Positions 1 through 9,223 of a stretch of DNA of 64,000 bases are shown piece by piece. The notes under the pieces were generated by a model. That model did no database searches. It was not told the origin of the DNA and worked only from the letters and a program-made list of their open reading frames with translations. The translations under genes and the position numbers were made by a program. The stretch's first letter is position 1. Every line of letters starts with the position of its first letter. Location of the stretch: assembly GCF_030122805.1 (NCBI RefSeq), contig NZ_CP126080.1, positions 4,655,501-4,719,500 on the forward strand, in the 5' to 3' direction. Source of the stretch: Mesobacillus sp. AQ2. GTDB taxonomy: Bacteria > Bacillota > Bacilli > Bacillales > Cytobacillaceae.

Positions 1-387
1 AAGGTCTTCATACTTTTTCGCGAATGCCTTCATGACCGGCCATGACACGAGGTGCTCGCCGCCCATTCCAAGCGGGAATTTTTCCTCAGCCAAAAGCTTG
101 TCCACGTACTCCTCGATTAAATCAAGGCTCTTCTGGGCATTACCGAATGGCAGCGGGATGTCTCCTGCATCGAAGTAGTTAAGGTCTGCCATCTCGCGGT
201 CAAGATACGGGCTGTATTCTTCAAGGCCGATCGATACCTCACGGATGCGGGTCGGGCCGAAACGTGAACCCGGACGGTAGCTGACAGTCCAGTCCATTGG
301 CATTCCGTAAAGGACAGCCTTGCTTTCTCCATAGTTTGAATGGCTGCCGATAAACACATTGCCAGAATAGGCTTCATCAAAACGCAT
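1..387 (-). CDS. speB: Agmatinase SpeB (3' part beyond window)
   Basis: Hydrolyses agmatine to putrescine and urea in the cytoplasm. Only the N-terminal 129 codons are inside the window, and the reading frame is open through base 1. The visible part carries the ureohydrolase/agmatinase N-terminal pattern: GMPMDWTVSYRPGSRFGP, then a GGEHLVSWP stretch that supplies the first metal-binding His. The ATG at 385-387 is preceded by an AGAGGTG ribosome site. It lies directly downstream of speE, as in B. subtilis, so putrescine made here can feed spermidine synthase. A hairpin between the two genes may attenuate expression. Confidence 0.93.
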   Translation of the reverse strand, partial: MRFDEAYSGNVFIGSHSNYGESKAVLYGMPMDWTVSYRPGSRFGPTRIREVSIGLEEYSPYLDREMADLNYFDAGDIPLPFGNAQKSLDLIEEYVDKLLAEEKFPLGMGGEHLVSWPVMKAFAKKYEDL

Positions 388-420
388 TGCAAACACCTCT
401 TTTTAAAAATATTTTTACAG

Positions 421-450
421 TAAAACGGCCCCCGGGAAACCGGGAAGCCG
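421..450 (-). terminator. Hairpin between speE and speB
   Basis: Read on the minus strand, an 11-bp stem (two G-U pairs) with a 3-nt loop is followed by TTTTA. It lies 13 nt after the speE stop and about 35 nt before the speB start. It could be a leaky terminator that lowers speB relative to speE. Confidence 0.5.
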
Positions 451-463
451 ATTGAGATTTTGA

Positions 464-1291
464 TTATTTTACAAGGTCGCCAACAAATTTAGGCAAGACG
501 AAAGCTGCTTTGTGAAGCTCTTTCGTGTAGTACTTTGTTTCGATGTCGTGGAAACGCTCCTCGCCCACTTCAAGCGGATCGTGCTTCTTGGATCCAAGTG
601 TGAATGCCCACATTCCGCTTGGGTATGTCGGGATATTCGCCACATAAAGGCGAGTGATCGGAAAGATTTCCTTTACATCCTTTTGAACGTTGCGGATCAG
701 GTCAGCCTTGAACCATGGGTTGTCAGACTGGGCAACGAAAATTCCGTCTTCCTTCAGTGCCTTTGAAATTCCAGCGTAAAAGCCTTTTGTGAAAAGGTTC
801 ACCGCAGGGCCAACTGGTTCAGTCGAGTCAACCATGATGACATCATACTGGTTGTCGCTTTCGGCGATATGCATGAAGCCGTCGCCAACCTGGACATCGA
901 CGCGCGGGTCGTCCAGCTTGCCTGCGATTTCAGGCAGGTATTTCTTTGAGTACTCGATGACTTTCCCATCGATATCGACAAGAGTCGCCTTTTTCACGCT
1001 TGGGTGCTTAAGCACTTCACGGATGACACCGCCGTCGCCGCCGCCTACTACCAATACCTGCTCAGGGTTCGGGTGTGTGAACAACGGAATATGCGCAACC
1101 ATTTCGTGGTAAACGAACTCATCTTTTACAGAAGTCATAACCATGTCATCAAGCAGAAGCATATTGCCCCACTCTTCTGTTTCAACCATGTCAAGCTTCT
1201 GGAATTCTGTCTGTTCTGTATGTAACGTCTTGTTCACTTTCATTGTAATACCAAAGTTTTCTGTCTGCTTTTCTGTAAACCAAAGACCCAT
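464..1291 (-). CDS. speE: Spermidine synthase SpeE
   Basis: Transfers the aminopropyl group from decarboxylated S-adenosylmethionine to putrescine. The start is ATG at 1291 (MGLWFTEKQ), chosen over an upstream in-frame ATG because a GGAAGGAAG ribosome site sits just before it. This gives 275 residues, the usual family length. The Rossmann nucleotide-binding motif GGGDGG is at residues 83-88 and the catalytic Asp is in MVDSTEP at about residue 155. It heads a speE-speB unit transcribed away from pbpG. Function is assigned from strong family resemblance and the conserved neighbourhood. Confidence 0.96.
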   Translation of the reverse strand: MGLWFTEKQTENFGITMKVNKTLHTEQTEFQKLDMVETEEWGNMLLLDDMVMTSVKDEFVYHEMVAHIPLFTHPNPEQVLVVGGGDGGVIREVLKHPSVKKATLVDIDGKVIEYSKKYLPEIAGKLDDPRVDVQVGDGFMHIAESDNQYDVIMVDSTEPVGPAVNLFTKGFYAGISKALKEDGIFVAQSDNPWFKADLIRNVQKDVKEIFPITRLYVANIPTYPSGMWAFTLGSKKHDPLEVGEERFHDIETKYYTKELHKAAFVLPKFVGDLVK

Positions 1292-1549
1292 TTTTCTTCC
1301 TTCCTTTCGGCAAAAAAATTTTCCGTTATGTTGCGGCGAATTTTTCATGGTGGGAGCCACTGACCAAATTTTATATGAATCAAGCATTGCGCTTACATTT
1401 ATTTGTTATACTTCCCCAACATCACGAATACAAACATCAGAAAAAGTATAGTTGAATCTAGCAAAAATGCAAGCAAAATTTGATTCTATGTTTAAAAACA
1501 GCTGTTTTTTTTCATACTGATACTATCTATCTTTTTAGGGGGAAGCAGT

Positions 1550-3613
1550 ATGGAGCTGATGACCGACCAGCGGTTTCGCAAAACAATCAAATATTTGCGT
1601 GCTTTGATCTTTTTCGGGCTTGCGGGGCTTGCATTGGCGATGATCGTCTATTTTTCGCTGATCGGCTATGCGAAAATCCAGGGTCCGCCCCCTCTCGCCG
1701 TGCCGCAATCGACCTTGTTATTTTCAAACGATGGGACGGTAATCGGCGAAAGCCATTCGGGACAGAAGCGCTATTGGGTGGCGCTCAAGGATATCTCGCC
1801 CCATTTGATCAATGCGACGGTTTCGATAGAGGATAAGACCTTTTTTACCCATAACGGGTTTGATTATAAGCGAATTGCAGGTGCCGCAATTGCGGATATG
1901 AAGGCAATGTCCAAAGTCCAGGGCGCGAGCACGATCACACAGCAGTATGCAAGGAACCTTTTCCTCGAGCATGATAAGACATGGTCACGGAAAGCGACCG
2001 AGGCGCTCTACACCTTGCGCCTTGAGATGAATTATTCCAAAGATGAGATTCTCGAAGGCTATCTGAATACGATTTATTACGGCCACGGAGCATACGGCGT
2101 CCAGGCAGCGAGCCTTTATTATTTTGGCAAGGATGCAAAGGATTTATCCCTGGCGGAAGCTTCCATGCTTGCAGGGATTCCGAAAGGACCAAGCATCTAC
2201 TCGCCTTTTTCATCTATGGAAAAAGCAAAGCAGCGTCAGCAGACGATTTTAAATACAATGAAATCCAATGGGTATATCACAGAGCTTGCCGCGCAAAAAG
2301 CAGGCACGGAAAAGCTGAAGCTTGTCGGTGAGCACCAGCATAACCGGATTGGCACGGCACCTTACTTCCAGGATGCTGTTCAAAATGCACTCCGGAACTC
2401 GTTGAATTTTGATGACCGGACGATTTCACTCGGCGGTTTGAGGGTTTACACAACACTTGACCTTGAGCAGCAGGAAGTGGCCGAAAAATCGATCAGCAAA
2501 ATGATCGCGACTGATTCAGAAATCCAGGCAGGATTGGTGGCGATGAATCCGAAAAATGGTTATGTAAAGGCACTCGTCGGCGGCAGGGATTATAAGGTGA
2601 GCCCTTTTAACCGGGCAGTGCAGGCTGTCAGGCAGCCAGGGTCGACGATGAAGCCAATCCTGTACTATGCTGCTCTCGAGAATGGCTTCACGCCGTCGAC
2701 AACGATGAAAAGCCAGTTGACGACCTTCCTGTTCGATGATGGTCGTTCGGAGTATACGCCGCATAATTTCAACAATAAATACGCTGAAGAGGATATCACA
2801 ATGGCGCAGGCCCTGGCATTGTCGGATAACGTCTATGCCGTAAAAACCCATCTGTTCCTGGGCGAGGATACGCTGATCAAGACAGCGAAGCGCTTTGGAA
2901 TCAAGACAGAGATGGAGAAGGTTCCCTCTCTCGCCCTGGGTACCTCAGGCGTCAGAGTCATCGAGATGGCCAATGCATACAGCATTTTAGCCAATGGCGG
3001 GAAAAAAGTAGAACCAGTCCTGATCACAAAGGTCGAAAACCATAAAGGCGAGGTCATCTATGAATATGAGGGTGAAAAGAAAGAGGTATTGAAGCCCGAA
3101 CTCGCATCGGTGATGACCCATATGCTGACAGGCATCTTCGATAAAAAATTGAATGGCTATTCTTCCGTGACAGGAAGCACGCTGATCAAAAAGATGACTC
3201 GGCCATACGCAGCAAAATCAGGCACGACAGAAACGGACAGCTGGATGGTTGGCTATACCCCGCAGCTCGTGTCGGCAGTTTGGACGGGATATGACAAAGG
3301 GAAACCGATTGAGCTGACCGTGGAAAAATCCTACGCTAAAAATATCTGGATGGATTTTATGGAAAAATCGCTCGACAATGAACCTGTCAAAAAATTCAAG
3401 GCAGCCAAAGGCACGGTCGCCGTCTATGTGGATCCCGCTAACGGAAACCTCGCCTCCGATGGCTGCCCAGTTAAAAGACTTACTTGGTTCGCGGCAGGAA
3501 CCGAGCCAACCGAATATTGCACAGACCATCTTGCACACGAGGAGCATAAAGAAGAAACATCTGAAATGAAGAAAGAGAAGAAGCCTTGGTACAAGCGCTG
3601 GTTCGGATTATAG
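1550..3613 (+). CDS. pbpG: Class A penicillin-binding protein 2D-like (PbpG)
   Basis: Bifunctional peptidoglycan glycosyltransferase/transpeptidase. A single N-terminal membrane anchor (residues about 18-40) is followed by a GT51 domain with catalytic Glu in EDKTFF (about 94) and the GASTITQQYARNLF motif (125-138). The transpeptidase domain has all three signatures: STMK at 365-368, SDN at 425-427 and KSGT at 556-559. The length of 687 residues matches B. subtilis PBP2d, also next to speE. There it is a sporulation protein made in the forespore. A weak sigma-F/G-like pair (TGTTTA at 1489, CATACTG at 1513) is present upstream but unconvincing. Ribosome site AGGGGGAAG precedes ATG. Confidence 0.93.
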   Translation: MELMTDQRFRKTIKYLRALIFFGLAGLALAMIVYFSLIGYAKIQGPPPLAVPQSTLLFSNDGTVIGESHSGQKRYWVALKDISPHLINATVSIEDKTFFTHNGFDYKRIAGAAIADMKAMSKVQGASTITQQYARNLFLEHDKTWSRKATEALYTLRLEMNYSKDEILEGYLNTIYYGHGAYGVQAASLYYFGKDAKDLSLAEASMLAGIPKGPSIYSPFSSMEKAKQRQQTILNTMKSNGYITELAAQKAGTEKLKLVGEHQHNRIGTAPYFQDAVQNALRNSLNFDDRTISLGGLRVYTTLDLEQQEVAEKSISKMIATDSEIQAGLVAMNPKNGYVKALVGGRDYKVSPFNRAVQAVRQPGSTMKPILYYAALENGFTPSTTMKSQLTTFLFDDGRSEYTPHNFNNKYAEEDITMAQALALSDNVYAVKTHLFLGEDTLIKTAKRFGIKTEMEKVPSLALGTSGVRVIEMANAYSILANGGKKVEPVLITKVENHKGEVIYEYEGEKKEVLKPELASVMTHMLTGIFDKKLNGYSSVTGSTLIKKMTRPYAAKSGTTETDSWMVGYTPQLVSAVWTGYDKGKPIELTVEKSYAKNIWMDFMEKSLDNEPVKKFKAAKGTVAVYVDPANGNLASDGCPVKRLTWFAAGTEPTEYCTDHLAHEEHKEETSEMKKEKKPWYKRWFGL

Positions 3614-3631
3614 AACCACATATATCAAAAG

Positions 3632-3664
3632 AAAAACCCCGGAAGCATAGCTCCGGGGTTTTTC
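3632..3664 (+). terminator. Terminator after pbpG
   Basis: AAAAACCCCGGA pairs with TCCGGGGTTTTT around a short loop, followed by a T-rich tail. A strong rho-independent terminator 18 nt after the pbpG stop. Confidence 0.92.
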
Positions 3665-3795
3665 TCGTCCTAGCATAAAATGTGTTTTACGCTGTTATCA
3701 GTTTACTTTTTTTATTGAAATTGAGCAAGCCAGATATTGTCACTTGCTATCAAATGTCACAATTTAGACACTTTTTTAGAATAATTATCCAATCG

Positions 3796-4308
3796 CTACT
3801 CTGCGGATAAATCAGTCTTCAACTTCTCTTCAGACCGCTCCCACATTCCAGGGTCATGGTTCTTCAGGAAGTCTCTGAGAATTTTCTTGGATTTTTCATC
3901 CATATGGTCGACGATGATATGGCGCTTGATTGACTTGTCGAGACGGTTCACATGTTCCGGAAGCGATTTATAGCCACGGCGGATTTCACGGTTGACGGTC
4001 ATTTCACAGGCAGTGACGCCAGCGTAATATGGCCCCTCTTCCTTCCTGTCAATTGTCACCCAGACAACCCAGTATAGCTTGGCATCCGACACTTCATTGC
4101 GGTCAGGAAGGAACTTGATGCCTTTTTCAACAGCACTTCGGGCATGCATTGCACCGACTTCAACAGCTGCCTCGCCTGCATCCACGTCAATGATGACCGG
4201 TGATACATTATCAAGTGTAAGGACGCCTTTACCAAAACCCTTATGGCCATCCATAGGGTCATTTTTTATAATATTGAAGCCAATATTCTTTCCCTTTTTT
4301 TCTTCCAT
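3796..4308 (-). CDS. ywhD: YwhD family protein
   Basis: A 170-residue protein matching the Bacillus YwhD family, for which I know no established biochemical function. It has no signal peptide, membrane segment or obvious catalytic motif. The C-terminal third is charged and basic. Its ATG has an AGGAGG site 7 nt upstream. It starts only 12 nt after the ywhC stop, so the two are surely cotranscribed as in B. subtilis, and the partner is an intramembrane metalloprotease-like protein. The identification rests on resemblance and synteny. Confidence 0.85.
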   Translation of the reverse strand: MEEKKGKNIGFNIIKNDPMDGHKGFGKGVLTLDNVSPVIIDVDAGEAAVEVGAMHARSAVEKGIKFLPDRNEVSDAKLYWVVWVTIDRKEEGPYYAGVTACEMTVNREIRRGYKSLPEHVNRLDKSIKRHIIVDHMDEKSKKILRDFLKNHDPGMWERSEEKLKTDLSAE

Positions 4309-4320
4309 GAAAAATACCTC

Positions 4321-4959
4321 CTAGAAAAACAGATTGGATATTCCATCAGTCACAGCCGGAATCAAATAGCTGAAAATCGGCTGGATTGTATATTGGTCAA
4401 GGGGTGTGATCACCAGGATCAAGAAAATGATTGAACCGTATGCTTCGTATTGGGTCATTTTTGCCCGGATGTCCGCTGGTGCCAGGTCCTCGATGATCCG
4501 GTAGCCATCAAGCGGCGGGAACGGCAGAAGGTTGAATACGAACAGCATCGCATTCAGCCCGATAAATATATTCAGGAATTCCAGGAAAAATTCCGGAACT
4601 CCCTGGGCCAAACCGAGCGTGACAAATATGTACCAGATTGCAAAAGCCAGGAACACAAGAATAAGATTGCTTATTGGCCCGGCAACCGATACAAGCACAC
4701 CGGCAAGCCTGGGATTCTTGAACATGAATCGATTGACTGGAACCGGCCTTGCCCACCCGAATCCAGCGATAAAAATCAAGATAGTCCCCAGCGGATCCAG
4801 ATGCTTGATCGGATTCAAGGTCAACCGTCCCTGTCTCTGGGCAGTCGGGTCGCCAAACTTATACGCCACCCAGGCGTGCGCGAATTCATGGACCGCGAAA
4901 GCGATCATCAAAGCTGCAGCTACAAACGGAATTTGTTCTAACGAATAGGGTAAGCTCAC
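4321..4959 (-). CDS. ywhC: Site-2-protease-family membrane zinc protease YwhC
   Basis: Predicted M50 intramembrane zinc metalloprotease of 212 residues. The HEFAHAW motif (HExxH) in the first hydrophobic segment supplies zinc ligands and catalytic Glu, and a later NLLPFPPLDGYR segment supplies the third ligand (NPDG-like). Several hydrophobic segments span the membrane. The frame extends upstream to an ATG at 5028, but a GTG at 4959 preceded by AAAGGGGA fits the family length (about 219) and the homologue start VSLPYS better. Substrate unknown; the family cleaves membrane-bound regulators. First gene of the ywhC-ywhD pair. Confidence 0.88.
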   Translation of the reverse strand: MSLPYSLEQIPFVAAALMIAFAVHEFAHAWVAYKFGDPTAQRQGRLTLNPIKHLDPLGTILIFIAGFGWARPVPVNRFMFKNPRLAGVLVSVAGPISNLILVFLAFAIWYIFVTLGLAQGVPEFFLEFLNIFIGLNAMLFVFNLLPFPPLDGYRIIEDLAPADIRAKMTQYEAYGSIIFLILVITPLDQYTIQPIFSYLIPAVTDGISNLFF

Positions 4960-5113
4960 ATTCCATTCCCCTTTTATTGTCTTTTCCCTAAAGTATAACC
5001 CATTCTCGTTGGAATGTGAAAAAGACAATCTTTCACCAGACTTGCGAATTTCCGCGAATTATGAAAAACTCAATTTAGATTTACATATCTTTCATTTTAA
5101 GGAGGCAAAACAA

Positions 5114-5299
5114 ATGCCATACGTAACAGTAAAAATGATTGAAGGCCGCACAGAGGACCAAAAGAAAGCACTAGTTGAAAAGGTAACAGACGCTGTCAGC
5201 GAAACAACAGGCGCACCAAAGGAGAAAGTCGTTGTGTTCATCGAGGAAATGGCGAAGAACCATTATGCGGTAGCTGGCAAAAGGTTAAGTGACGAATAG
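5114..5299 (+). CDS. ywhB: 4-oxalocrotonate tautomerase family protein YwhB
   Basis: Small enol-keto tautomerase of 61 residues. The mature N-terminus MPYVTVKM exposes the catalytic Pro after Met removal. Conserved Arg in EGRTEDQK and the VFIEEM segment fit the family, which acts as a hexamer on 2-hydroxymuconate-type substrates. AAGGAGG ends 8 nt before the ATG. The frame stays open upstream, but that extension has no ribosome site. It is divergent from ywhC, as in B. subtilis. Physiological substrate in Bacillus is uncertain. Confidence 0.9.
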   Translation: MPYVTVKMIEGRTEDQKKALVEKVTDAVSETTGAPKEKVVVFIEEMAKNHYAVAGKRLSDE

Positions 5300-5306
5300 G
5301 ACTCCT

Positions 5307-5340
5307 AAAAGCTCAGAGAAATCTGGGCTTTTTTCTTTTT
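5307..5340 (+). terminator. Terminator after ywhB
   Basis: AAGCTCAGA pairs with TCTGGGCTT around a GAAA loop, followed by TTTTTTCTTTTT. Confidence 0.85.
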
Positions 5341-5510
5341 GTGCCCGTAAACCGTGATTTTCTCGTTTTACGTGCACATGTTTCCCTTTCTTGTGACCGT
5401 GATCCACGATTTTCTCTTTTCACGGGCACATGTTTCCCTTTCTTGTGACCGTGACCTCGGCTTCTCCTTTGCACGGGCACATGTTTCCCTATTATATGGC
5501 CGCCATTTCA
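5341..5510. repeat. 52-bp tandem repeat array A (about 3 units)
   Basis: The landmark GCACATGTTTCCC recurs at 5374, 5426 and 5477, a spacing of 52 and 51 bp. Within each unit CACGGGCACA can pair with TGTGACCGTG (one mismatch) across a 13-nt loop. The rest of the unit is pyrimidine-rich on the plus strand (ATTTTCTCTTTT). It lies between the convergent genes ywhB and ywgA. No credible gene is present; short ORFs here are repeat artefacts. Confidence 0.9.
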
Positions 5511-5556
5511 ATTTCACACCTCTAACGGTCGCATAATACCTTTTCTTTTTTTACAT

Positions 5557-5597
5557 AAAAAAACCGAGCACAAAACCCTATAAGGGCCCATACTCGA
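5557..5597 (-). terminator. Terminator after ywgA
   Basis: On the minus strand an interrupted stem (CGAG/CTCG outer, GCCCTTATAGGGT inner) is followed by GGTTTTTTTATG. It lies just after the ywgA stop. Confidence 0.7.
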
Positions 5598-5615
5598 TTC
5601 CAAGTAAAAATCTGC

Positions 5616-6131
5616 TTATGCTAATAATTGCTTTGACTTGCTTTTCAAACTCGCGATATAATCATAAGCCTCATCAATTTCTTCGTCTGTGTATTTCTGG
5701 CTCTTTTTCACGGTCTGGATTTTCTCGCGGACTTCGGCTTCTGGCAAGTTATCAAAATATAAAACCGTTGAAACGAGTTCAAGGAATCTTGCATTCTGGT
5801 CGTTGATGTCGGTCAGGCAGTCGCCGAGGCACGGCATCTCGATGCTGTTTTCACCGAGGAATTCCTGGCCTGCTTCTGTCAGGGTGTAGCGGTATTGATA
5901 GTAGCCGCCTTTCTTTTCCTTCACTTCGTCGAGGAAGCCCATATTGCATAGCTCTTCCACCCTAAGGGTCAGTTCTTCGGAATAGGGTCCGTAAAAATGG
6001 AACTGGAATCGTTCCTGGAATGGGAACTCCATCTTTTTGGCGATATAGATCATCTTCTGAAGCTTTTTCCTGCCGATGACTTCTCCAGAAACTGAAATGG
6101 CATGTATGATTTTAGCGTGGTCTTTTAACAA
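5616..6131 (-). CDS. ywgA: YwgA family protein
   Basis: A 171-residue protein of the YwgA family; function not established. The N-terminal half (GRKKLQKMIYIAKK, FHFYGPYSEEL) resembles a winged-helix-like fold seen in SMEK/YwgA-type proteins. No membrane segment or enzyme motif is visible. The start is TTG at 6131 with AGGAG about 10 nt upstream. It starts 18 nt after the ywfO stop and is almost certainly in the same operon, as in B. subtilis. Confidence 0.83.
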   Translation of the reverse strand: MLKDHAKIIHAISVSGEVIGRKKLQKMIYIAKKMEFPFQERFQFHFYGPYSEELTLRVEELCNMGFLDEVKEKKGGYYQYRYTLTEAGQEFLGENSIEMPCLGDCLTDINDQNARFLELVSTVLYFDNLPEAEVREKIQTVKKSQKYTDEEIDEAYDYIASLKSKSKQLLA

Positions 6132-6149
6132 AACGAGTCAACTCCTGTA

Positions 6150-7466
6150 TCAAATGGTCCCATTGTCTAAGTTCAGTTCAAGAATCTGTGCAATCTGCCT
6201 GATTTCAGGTCGGGCTTTTTCCCTTTCCAGGAAATCGGCAGGATAATAAAGTTTGTGGTCGGTCCTTCTTTTTCCGGAAATGGCGTCGACAATCTCTGAC
6301 TCGCGTGAAAGTTCGCGGATTTCGCCGTTTTTCTTCAGCAGGTGGATTGGGAGGCGTTCTTCCTCCTCGCCAGGACGGTAAAAATCGTATGGAAGGTCTG
6401 ATGATGAATCGACCACCAGGTAGTATTCAGGGTCAAGACCAGCCTGCTCGAATAACACAGAAAGCTTTGCCAGCTTCTTGTATTCTTTTGCAGGGTCGAA
6501 CTCGACATATTTAAATAGATTTCGGTTATTGAAGCGGCGGCACAAATCGCTCAGGATCTGGTCCTCCTCTTCCTCCCATATCTGGAAATAATAGAGGAAC
6601 ACGGCTTCATCCAATTTTAAATAGTCTTGCAAAGTCATGCGGTCCTCAAAGATTGAGTAAAAATGGTGCGGTTTATGTTTAAATGTGTAGTTTTGCTCAT
6701 GAAGGTGTTTGGCACGGTGCAGGATTTTCGTCAGGATGACCTCGGCACTCCTTGTCACTGGGTGGAAATAAACTTGCCAATACATCTGGTAGCGGCTCAT
6801 TATGTAGTCCTCGACCGCATGCATCCCGCTCTGTTTGATGACGACCTGGTCCTCGCGCGGGCGCATGACGCGCAAAATCCGTTCCATATCAAAATGTCCG
6901 TAGCTGACCCCGGTAAAATAAGCATCCCTTTGCAGGTAATCCATCCGGTCGGCATCAATCTGGCTCGAAATCAGGCTGATGACAAGCTTATTCTCATAGG
7001 TTTTTTCGATCACTTCAGCAACCTTCTTCGGGAAATCTGCGGCAACCTTTGAAAGCACCTGATTCACTTCTGTATCGCCAAGGATGATTTCCCTTGTGAA
7101 ATCCTCATGATCAAGGTCGAATACCTTCTCGAACGAGTGCGAAAACGGTCCATGGCCAAGGTCATGAAGCAGGGCGGCGCATAACGATAGCAGGCGCTCT
7201 CCTTCATTCCATTCAGGGCGGGATGCGAACGCATTGTCAACGATCCGCCGGGTGATTTCATAGACTCCCAGTGAATGGTTGAAGCGGCTGTGTTCAGCTC
7301 CGTGGAAGGTCAGGTACGTTGTGCCGAGCTGCTTGATCCTTCTCAGGCGCTGGAATTCCTTTGTCCCGATCAAATCCCAGATGACACGGTCACGGACATG
7401 GACATACCGGTGTACTGGATCTTTGAATACTTTTTCTTCAAGTAATTTTTCTTCCGAATATTCCAT
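6150..7466 (-). CDS. ywfO: HD-domain dNTP triphosphohydrolase-like protein YwfO
   Basis: Metal-dependent phosphohydrolase of 438 residues, related to dGTPase/SAMHD1-type enzymes that cleave dNTPs to nucleoside and triphosphate. The HD ligands are visible: His 64 in RFNHSLGVYE, His-Asp 101-102 in LLHDLGHGPFSH, and Asp 171 in SQIDADRMDY. AGAAGGAGAACG precedes the ATG. It heads a two-gene unit with ywgA. Substrate choice cannot be read from sequence; the family in Bacillus and Enterococcus has been shown to act on dNTPs. Confidence 0.9.
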   Translation of the reverse strand: MEYSEEKLLEEKVFKDPVHRYVHVRDRVIWDLIGTKEFQRLRRIKQLGTTYLTFHGAEHSRFNHSLGVYEITRRIVDNAFASRPEWNEGERLLSLCAALLHDLGHGPFSHSFEKVFDLDHEDFTREIILGDTEVNQVLSKVAADFPKKVAEVIEKTYENKLVISLISSQIDADRMDYLQRDAYFTGVSYGHFDMERILRVMRPREDQVVIKQSGMHAVEDYIMSRYQMYWQVYFHPVTRSAEVILTKILHRAKHLHEQNYTFKHKPHHFYSIFEDRMTLQDYLKLDEAVFLYYFQIWEEEEDQILSDLCRRFNNRNLFKYVEFDPAKEYKKLAKLSVLFEQAGLDPEYYLVVDSSSDLPYDFYRPGEEEERLPIHLLKKNGEIRELSRESEIVDAISGKRRTDHKLYYPADFLEREKARPEIRQIAQILELNLDNGTI

Positions 7467-7636
7467 CGTTCTCCTTCTTCCTGATTAGCTTGTTTTTATT
7501 ATAGCCTGTTTCATTCGTCAAATCATCTCGATTTTCTGCATTTTTTTACAAAAATTGCATACTGTTATTAAAATCCTATTCCCTTCATTCCAATATTCCC
7601 GGATGTATAAACTAGTTTGCAAGTTTGCGCGGGAAA

Positions 7637-7676
7637 AAAAATCACCTCTAAACGGTGGTTTAAAGGTGATTTATCT
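7637..7676 (-). terminator. Terminator after the DUF1450 gene
   Basis: On the minus strand AAATCACCTTTAAACC pairs with the GGTTTAGAGGTGATTT side (CACC/GGTG core), followed by a run of eight T. Confidence 0.85.
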
Positions 7677-7694
7677 ATTTTATAAGGAAAAAGT

Positions 7695-7916
7695 TTATTT
7701 AAGCTTCTTTTGCACTTTTTCCATGAGCTCTTCCTCAGACAGTGCAGCGACTGGCCGATTGTTGACGAATGCGAAAGTCTTCTTCCTGCCTGGTCCGCAG
7801 TAGGACTGGCAGCCGATGTCAACTGTTGCTTCAGGATCAAGCTGCTTGAGCTTCGGTATCAATGTTTTAAGGTTTACGGCCTGACAATCGTCGCAAACAC
7901 GGAATTCGTTTGCCAT
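7695..7916 (-). CDS. DUF1450 family protein
   Basis: A 73-residue protein of the DUF1450 family. Four Cys are visible: CDDC near the N-terminus and [11 protein letters not shown] in the middle, an arrangement reminiscent of thioredoxin-like [2Fe-2S] or metal-binding folds. The ATG is preceded by AAAGAAAGGGTTG. It is a stand-alone gene followed by a strong terminator. Biochemical role unknown; redox or Fe-S handling is an inference from the cysteine spacing alone. Confidence 0.8.
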   Translation of the reverse strand: MANEFRVCDDCQAVNLKTLIPKLKQLDPEATVDIGCQSYCGPGRKKTFAFVNNRPVAALSEEELMEKVQKKLK

Positions 7917-8249
7917 TTAGGACAACCCTTTCTTTAAAAACTGTCCAGCTGCGCCGCCCCTCCAAGTGCCTTAGCAGGAATCCGGATTGCTGTCCCGATC
8001 CAGCTTTGCTTTATGGCTGACAAGGCGGTTGCGCTTTTCTTTAAGACTAAAGCGTATTTTACCTCTAATTGGACTTGAATGCAAGCTGTTGAACAGGCCC
8101 ACTTGCTTATCTATCTATATGGAAAACACGTATTTCCCGCAAAAAATCTACTATCCTCCAATTATACGATGTATAAGGTTTCCAATTTCAGGACAAGATT
8201 GAAATAGAAGTTTCAATAGTTAACCAAAGTAAAAGGGAGTTGAAGAAGA
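7917..8249. other. Intergenic region upstream of rsfA
   Basis: This 333-bp gap holds a degenerate GC-rich dispersed repeat at about 7941-8044 and the leader of rsfA. No convincing promoter box could be assigned for the divergent genes. Short ORFs in it lack ribosome sites. Confidence 0.6.
7941..8044. repeat. Degenerate dispersed Bacillaceae repeat
   Basis: Begins CTGTCCAGCTGCGCCGCCCC and ends near CAAGGCGGTTGCGCTTTTCT, so the ends can pair (GCGCCGCC with GGCGGTTGCGC). It is distinctly GC-rich against its AT-rich surroundings. From memory, similar sequences with ends like CAGCGCCTAGCCCC and GGCGCTTGCGCTTTTC are scattered through Bacillaceae genomes. I could not align them here. Confidence 0.5.
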
Positions 8250-9110
8250 ATGAAAACACGCCAGGATGCCTGGACAGATGAAAATGATTTATTGCTGGCT
8301 GAAACCGTGCTCCGCCATGTAAGAGAAGGCAGCACCCAATTGAATGCTTTTGAAGAGGTGGGCGACAAGCTCGACCGTACTTCCGCTGCCTGCGGATTCC
8401 GCTGGAACGCCGTTGTGAGGCATAACTATGAAAAAGCCTTGCAGCTTGCCAAAAAGCAGCGTAAACAGAGACAGAGAATCCTAGGAAAAGATCAGGGCGG
8501 CAAGAAAAAACTGCTATACAACCCGCCGGTTCCAACATTGGATGAAAGTTTGACAGGATCGTTGCCAGCAGAAGAACTAACTGAAATGGCCCAGCCTACC
8601 TTCGACCTATCCGTTCTTGAACAAGATGATAAACAGATCGATGCTGCACTCATGGCAGAAATGCAAGAATTAGTGAACAAGGAGAACGCGCAAAAGGATT
8701 ACTCAGTGGAAACGGCTGAAGAAGTGTCCGAAATGCCGGTCCAGGCTGTACAAACACGAGTAACCCATACGGCACCTGTCCGTCACACTGTCCCGCCAAC
8801 CGGCCTGACAATGGGACATGTCATCGCCTATCTGCAAAGCCTGAACGGCTCATCGCTGCAGGTTGATATTTATAAGAGCGAGAATGAAAGATTGAAGCGT
8901 GAAATCCATAGTTTAAGAAAACACAATGAAGAACTGCAGCAAAAAATCAACAGGCTTGAGGAAAATACGAACACCATGCAGGAAGATTACGAAACACTCA
9001 TGAAAATCATGAACCGCGCCCGCAAGCTTGCCCTGTTTGAAGAAGAAGAGCGTCCGGCAACCAAATTCAAGATGGACCGCAATGGCAATCTCGAAAAAGT
9101 AGCCGAATAG
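8250..9110 (+). CDS. rsfA: Prespore-specific transcription regulator RsfA
   Basis: Forespore regulator that in B. subtilis is made under sigma-F and tunes sigma-F-dependent genes. Residues 1-60 form a Myb/SANT-like DNA-binding domain ([17 protein letters not shown], then [14 protein letters not shown]), followed by a basic stretch. The middle is acidic and low-complexity. A C-terminal coiled coil is evident ([19 protein letters not shown]). It has 286 residues, slightly longer than B. subtilis RsfA, mostly in the middle linker. AGGGAGTTGAAGAAG precedes the ATG. Synteny with lipL and pta supports the call. Confidence 0.92.
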   Translation: MKTRQDAWTDENDLLLAETVLRHVREGSTQLNAFEEVGDKLDRTSAACGFRWNAVVRHNYEKALQLAKKQRKQRQRILGKDQGGKKKLLYNPPVPTLDESLTGSLPAEELTEMAQPTFDLSVLEQDDKQIDAALMAEMQELVNKENAQKDYSVETAEEVSEMPVQAVQTRVTHTAPVRHTVPPTGLTMGHVIAYLQSLNGSSLQVDIYKSENERLKREIHSLRKHNEELQQKINRLEENTNTMQEDYETLMKIMNRARKLALFEEEERPATKFKMDRNGNLEKVAE

Positions 9111-9183
9111 ATATCTAGTTATAAAATAAATAGATAATAGATGGAGAAGGAGACTTTGGCAGCTGCCCCCTCTTATGTTTTTT

Positions 9184-9217
9184 AAAAAAAGCCGGAAATC
9201 ACAGATTTCCGGCTTTC
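9184..9217. terminator. Bidirectional terminator between rsfA and lipL
   Basis: AAAGCCGGAAATC pairs with GATTTCCGGCTTT around ACA. A-run and T-run flanks let it serve both convergent genes. Confidence 0.9.
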
Positions 9218-9223
9218 ATTGCA

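Noticed and set aside
1489..1519. Sigma-F/G promoter before pbpG
   Set aside because: Only a partial match (TGTTTA-N17/18-CATACTG); mentioned in the gene entry but too weak to call as a feature.
7987..8202. 71-codon ORF between the DUF1450 gene and rsfA
   Set aside because: No ribosome site and lies mostly in a degenerate repeat.
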